Shown: piece after piece, positions 59,917 to 64,000 of the stretch | How the letters are laid out: the number at the start of each line of letters is the position of its first letter | Numbering within the stretch: position 1 is the stretch's first letter | Source: Corythucha ciliata | Lineage: Eukaryota > Arthropoda > Insecta > Hemiptera > Tingidae | NCBI GenBank assembly: GCA_038030265.1 | Contig: CM075943.1 | Location: forward strand, 21,576,001-21,640,000 | Direction of reading: 5' to 3' | Length of the DNA: 64,000 nucleotides | Notes under the pieces: model-generated | What the model was told of the DNA's origin: nothing | Seen by the model: only the letters and a program-made list of their open reading frames with translations | The model's database searches: none | Position numbers and translations under genes: made by a program

Positions 59917-60657
59917 CTACAAACAATTATGCAATAGATGGTTACAACTTATAACAAACATTGGCCAGGAAAAGGGCCGTATCTAGTAGGGTGACGATGT
60001 GATCCAATGGAGCGCCAAAAAATATGAATAAACTATCCCCTCCCACCACTAGTTTCGCAACAAAAAATGTTCCTCGCACTTCTCCCAAACACTCTTTGAA
60101 CCATGCCAGTTTGAAAAACTAATGTCCAAAAACGAACTACGATGAAACCAATTTCATGATTTTTGCTACTCCAACCCCGATTTTGCCTCTTCCGTAACTA
60201 AATGTCGTGGATTTCGCTCTATAAAAAAATATTTTCGGCTTTAGCTCTTTCTAGAATCAATATCGCATACTTAGGCCAGTCAATATAAACATCAAACATA
60301 GCAAATATGCATGTAATTGTTTTTTCTTTTGCACATTGTTAGGCCAATGAGAGCAGTTTATACTCAAGTTTGCAACCTTCAAAACCTTGTGCTCAACTCG
60401 TGGCATTCGAAAAACCACGAAATTCCATCAATTTTTGAGGTTGTTAAACAAAAATACCAGAAGAAAGCGTTTTTCGAGCATGACCGCAGTATACATTGTT
60501 GAAGCCAACTAAATTCGCTACAATTTAAGCCCAGTCCGAGCGTCCTACGTTTGTTATTTTCGGAGATACAGCCAATCAAGAAATATGTAATATCGCCAAA
60601 AAGCGAGATTTTATTGATAGGGTTATTTTTCAAGATCCTTAGCACTCAAACATAATG
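59917..60657. repeat. Presumed lachesin intron 1: diverged family A units
   Basis: About 60110-60250 and 60370-60430 have faint family A units in minus orientation. No gene recognised. Confidence 0.4.
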
Positions 60658-60759
60658 GTCCTACAGAATATCCACGCGATAATAATTCTTAGGCAGTAGC
60701 TCAATTTGAATCTGACGCTATTGCCTAAAATTTATTTTCGCGTGGATATTCTATAGGAC
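60658..60759. mobile_element. Foldback MITE, 102 bp
   Basis: Arms gtcctacagaatatccacgc and gcgtggatattctataggac with further pairing (taggcagtagc/gctattgccta). Not related to the other MITEs here. Confidence 0.75.
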
Positions 60760-61560
60760 AGGGTGACTGGTACTTGGTTGAGCAAAATAATAGGGTTGAT
60801 TAAACATCCAAAATGCAACAAAAATTGTCTTGTGACCTAGGGTCCAATTTCCCTCCCTAGTCGAGATAATAGATTTTTTCACGTTTTTCAGCACATCACT
60901 GGTTTTCGCAACAAAAACAGCTGTAACTTGGGAAGCATGCGTCCCAGGTTAAATCCAACGACACCAATGAAAAGAGCACACTTTTTTCTGTGTGAGTAAG
61001 GACATTTTGTCCAAAGTTAGCGAAAGATTCTTGGAGTAAACTGGGAAAATATCAGGATATTTTAAAAAATGTCAGTTTTTGACAACTGTTCAAAGCTAGA
61101 CTACATTAGCCATGGTGCTCCCAGCGTGCGCCAAATTCCTCTAAAACTGCATGAAGTAACTTGGTTTAATACTTCATGCTTATTTTACTCCTGTTCTTCG
61201 CAATGTTTTGAGAAAAATCCATTGTTATACCAAAAAACGAGGCAATCAGGCCCATTTTGAGTGCCTGAAAGAAGATACGAAAGCTATTTCAAGAAATTTT
61301 TTCCAGCTTATTCCACTTTTATTTGTCTGTCCTCATTGATTAGCATAGGAAAAGTGAATTAAGCTGAAAAAAAAAAAAAAAAGTTTTGGGAATGGCTCTT
61401 GATCTTCTTGTAGGCACTCAAATTGATTTTGACGGAGAGATTTTGACGGTCAAATTCCGGTAATAATCTTTTCAGACAAAAGTTGCCTGACTCACAAACC
61501 GCTTCCGGCACGGGGCAACTTTGAAAATCAAACAAACAATTTCCCTACAAATTTGTAATT
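60760..61560. other. Unrecognised AT-rich DNA
   Basis: No gene. 61430-61500 (tgacggtcaaattccggtaa) resembles, in inverted form, 26190-26270. Confidence 0.4.
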
Positions 61561-62335
61561 GTTGAACTCTTTGCGATTATAGTGAAAATTGCCAGAATGT
61601 AAAATTAACAAAGGCTAGAAAAGCCCAGTTCTCACTTAGGTACTTGAAAATTCGCACTTTCCTCTTTCACAAAAATCCTTTAAAACATAATTTTGTAGGG
61701 TTCAAAAAACCATTTTGAAGGAACTGGTCCTTTAAAAACCAAATTAAAATTTTGCGGCTTTGGGCTCCATCAATGAAACCCAATATCCGAGGTATGACAC
61801 TATTAAAATCCAAATTTCGTTTATTGGCTATCGTAACTACCAATATCAAGGGGAATGTTTCAAATACAAATGCGCTAAAAACGCGAAAATCGGGTTTTAG
61901 CAACTACAAAAACATAATTCTACGAGTTCATACATACGAAATTCACGAGTTCGGCTCTTTCAAACCGTAATTTAATGATTCAGGTTATTTCACAAGCACA
62001 TTAGGCACATTCATAACCCAAATTCATGGACTTGGCTTATTCAAACCGTGAACTTCATGGCTTAAAATGTTTCATCTCAAATTTTAAAATTCAAATGTCA
62101 TGAAAAAAGGCTTCTTCGAAACCAGATTTGACGCATTAACGATCATTCAGGTTTGGCTCTGTCAAGCCCCAATTACGTTACTTGGCTTTTTCAAAACAGA
62201 ATTTCACAGAAATTTTACTTTCCAGCAGAAATTAATAGAAGTAATTATGCTAATTATTTTATCACGAACCGCGAAATCGACTGGAGGCACGCAACTCGCG
62301 ACTTTTCAGAAAACCCAGACAGTTGCAGGCTAATG
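61560..62335 (-). repeat. Dispersed block related to 26300-26880
   Basis: Shares attgccagaatgtaaaatta, minus-oriented family A units, acccaaattcatggacttgg and caaaccgtgaacttcatggc in the same order. Confidence 0.65.
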
Positions 62336-62344
62336 AGGCTTTAA

Positions 62345-62995
62345 AAAATCTTTAGAAAGACGGTCGATATCGCGATTGCACGTAAGTCTGCCAGATTGGG
62401 ATTCACCTTCTTCGGGATCGGGATAACGCGAGCCATTTTGAAACAAGGGGGAACATCACCGGTGCGAAGTACAGAATTGTACAGATAGGCCAAAGGCTCG
62501 GAGATTTCGGCAGCAATGATGTTAACAAGACGAGAGATTAGAGCAGTTAGGGCATTTTAAGTTGGAGCCCGGAGCAGTTAGGGCATTTTAAAGAGAAAAT
62601 AATTCTGAGGGAGTCTGAGATCGACGAACGCCATGCTCTTTAGGCACTCCACTTGCGACCGGTCCCTTCCAGGGCACCAACGCTGGAGCCATGGCGAATT
62701 CTGAAGCTTTGTGATCAGAAAAGGTTTTTTCACAAATTCGCTAATTGATCTGATAAGGGTATAAATCTGTTATTATGACATCCGGCGTCGAGGTGGACCC
62801 ATTGTGATGGGTTCTCGAGGTATCCGCGAGACTAATGATTTGAACACAAAACTTGACAACATATCCGTGAAGGTCCGGGCCTCAACATTTTCCGATTCAA
62901 TGCAGACATTTACATCGCCTAACCTCTGGGGCTCAAGGAGAAGAGCGTAGAGCGACGACAAAGAGCAAAGAACTGTGCCTTGGCTTGGCAAGTGA
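62345..62995 (-). mobile_element. Non-LTR retrotransposon remnant (endonuclease and RT start)
   Basis: On the minus strand 62991-62773 resembles the C-terminal part of an apurinic-type endonuclease (GDVNVCIESENVEARTFTDM, LLSSF-like). 62560-62345 gives LAYLYNSVLRTGDVPPCFKM, ARVIPIPKK and a degenerate RT motif where YRPIS is usual. The part between is rearranged; gagcagttagggcatttta is directly duplicated at about 62541 and 62569. Dead. Confidence 0.65.
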
Positions 62996-62999
62996 ACGG

Positions 63000-63365
63000 T
63001 TGGAGTTTTTCTGTGGTTGGTCCTCCTTCATGGTTGGTGTTTTTCGTGGTAGAGTCATTTTTTAGAGTGGTTTGGTGCTTTTCTGTGGTCATACCTTTTT
63101 TGTGGTTGAAGCTAAACTGTGGGTGCTTTAGGTTGGTTAGAGCTTTTAGTGATAGGAACTTTGCAGTGGTTTGGAGCTCTGCTGTGATTTTGAGTTTTGC
63201 TGTGGCTCGGGACTTTGCTTTGGTTGGGGGTTTACTGTGGTTAGAGCTTGCTGTGGCTGGAACTATGTTATGGTTGGAGCTTTACTGTGGTAAGAGCTTT
63301 TTGTGATTGGTACTTTTCTGTCATTTAGAGCTTTGTTGTGGTTTGAAAATCTGTTGTGGTAGGAC
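63000..63365 (+). repeat. Degenerate ~20 bp tandem array (family E)
   Basis: Variants of tttgctgtggttggagc repeated at least 14 times (ggagctttactgtggtaaga). G/T-rich strand; the 108-codon frame over it is a repeat translation. Confidence 0.7.
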
Positions 63366-63399
63366 CTCGAAGCCGATGTCTATCGGGTCAATACAGTAA

Positions 63400-64000
63400 A
63401 GCAGTATGCGATTTTAGCAGTGTTACCCAATTCGAGCAGAATTAGCGGTTTACCTGAATTTTATCAGCGAATCAGAGCTCTCCCTCAATTTATTCAGCAG
63501 CGAATGATGGATTTTTCTCAATTTTAGCAGCGATTGGCGATGTATTGACATAATAGCAACGAATTAGCGTCTTCAGTCTATTTTAGTCGTGAATTAACGC
63601 TTCTTCTCAATTTCAGACACTATGTTGCCCCCAGAAATCGTGAATTGGCGTTTTCTCAATTTCAGCTTTGAACGACGAGCTTTTTTTCTCAATTCTAGTA
63701 GCGAATTAGCGATATTTTTACATAATAACGATTAATCAGAGTTTTTCTTCAATTTTAGCTGCGAATTAACGTTTTTTAAAATTAATTTTAGCTTTGAATT
63801 ATGAGCTCTCTTTCTCAATTCTAGCAGTGAATTAGCGATATTTTTTCTTTTTAGCAGTGAATTAGATATTATGTAGATACTTATATTCAGTAACGAATAA
63901 GCGTTTTTCTGCATTTAGCCGCGGATTAACGTTTTTTCTTAATTTTAGTCCCGAATTAGCGCTTTTTCTCAATTTTTTATACGAAGTTGCCTTTAGAAAT
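63400..64000 (-). repeat. Family B array, minus orientation, running off the window
   Basis: Units such as cgaattagcgctttttctca; continues to the end. Confidence 0.75.

Noticed and set aside
63000..63365. Trp/Val/Phe-rich frame resembling a membrane protein
   Set aside because: The hydrophobic residues come from translating a GT-rich ~20 bp tandem repeat.

Overview
The window is animal nuclear DNA, most likely from an insect or another arthropod. The evidence is five split protein genes with GT-AG introns, a lachesin-type immunoglobulin cell-surface gene, Jockey-clade LINEs, a pseudogene carrying a Cys-rich tail of a kind I associate with insect genomes, and arthropod-style CAGGGTGT-ended repeats. 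I cannot name the species. I saw no tRNA, rRNA, operon or CRISPR array.

Gene order from left to right is bystin (-, 63-8895), metaxin-1 (+, 9148-18825), a GLD-2-type poly(A) polymerase (-, 19908-30387), the biotin-carrying alpha subunit of methylcrotonoyl-CoA carboxylase (+, 39295-49640) and lachesin (-, 58356-59916, lacking its signal-peptide exon). Bystin and metaxin are head to head, with 252 bp between start codons. Metaxin and GLD-2 are tail to tail, as are MCCC1 and lachesin. All exon models were derived by hand from reading-frame phase, splice sites and family similarity. All five encode unrelated housekeeping or cell-surface functions: 40S ribosome assembly, mitochondrial outer-membrane import, mRNA tail extension, leucine breakdown and septate-junction adhesion.

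Four of the five genes follow one pattern. All introns but one are short (tens to a few hundred bp) and one is 7.3-8.4 kb. Those giant introns and the intergenic spaces are packed with mobile DNA: three LINE reverse-transcriptase copies and one endonuclease/RT remnant, a broken Ty3/gypsy RT, many MITE or foldback elements (several nested), CAGGGTGT-ended elements, and long degenerate tandem arrays of 20-32 bp units belonging to at least five families that flip orientation.

The most unusual items are: a 1.17 kb recent tandem duplication at 50.4-52.7 kb; a 166 bp near-perfect hairpin at 32.9 kb; a GC-rich dispersed repeat carrying a hammerhead-ribozyme-like core; two TTAA-flanked foldback families sharing the same termini; and the genome-wide style of flipping ~30 bp arrays. 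No complete autonomous element and no clear new gene system was found.
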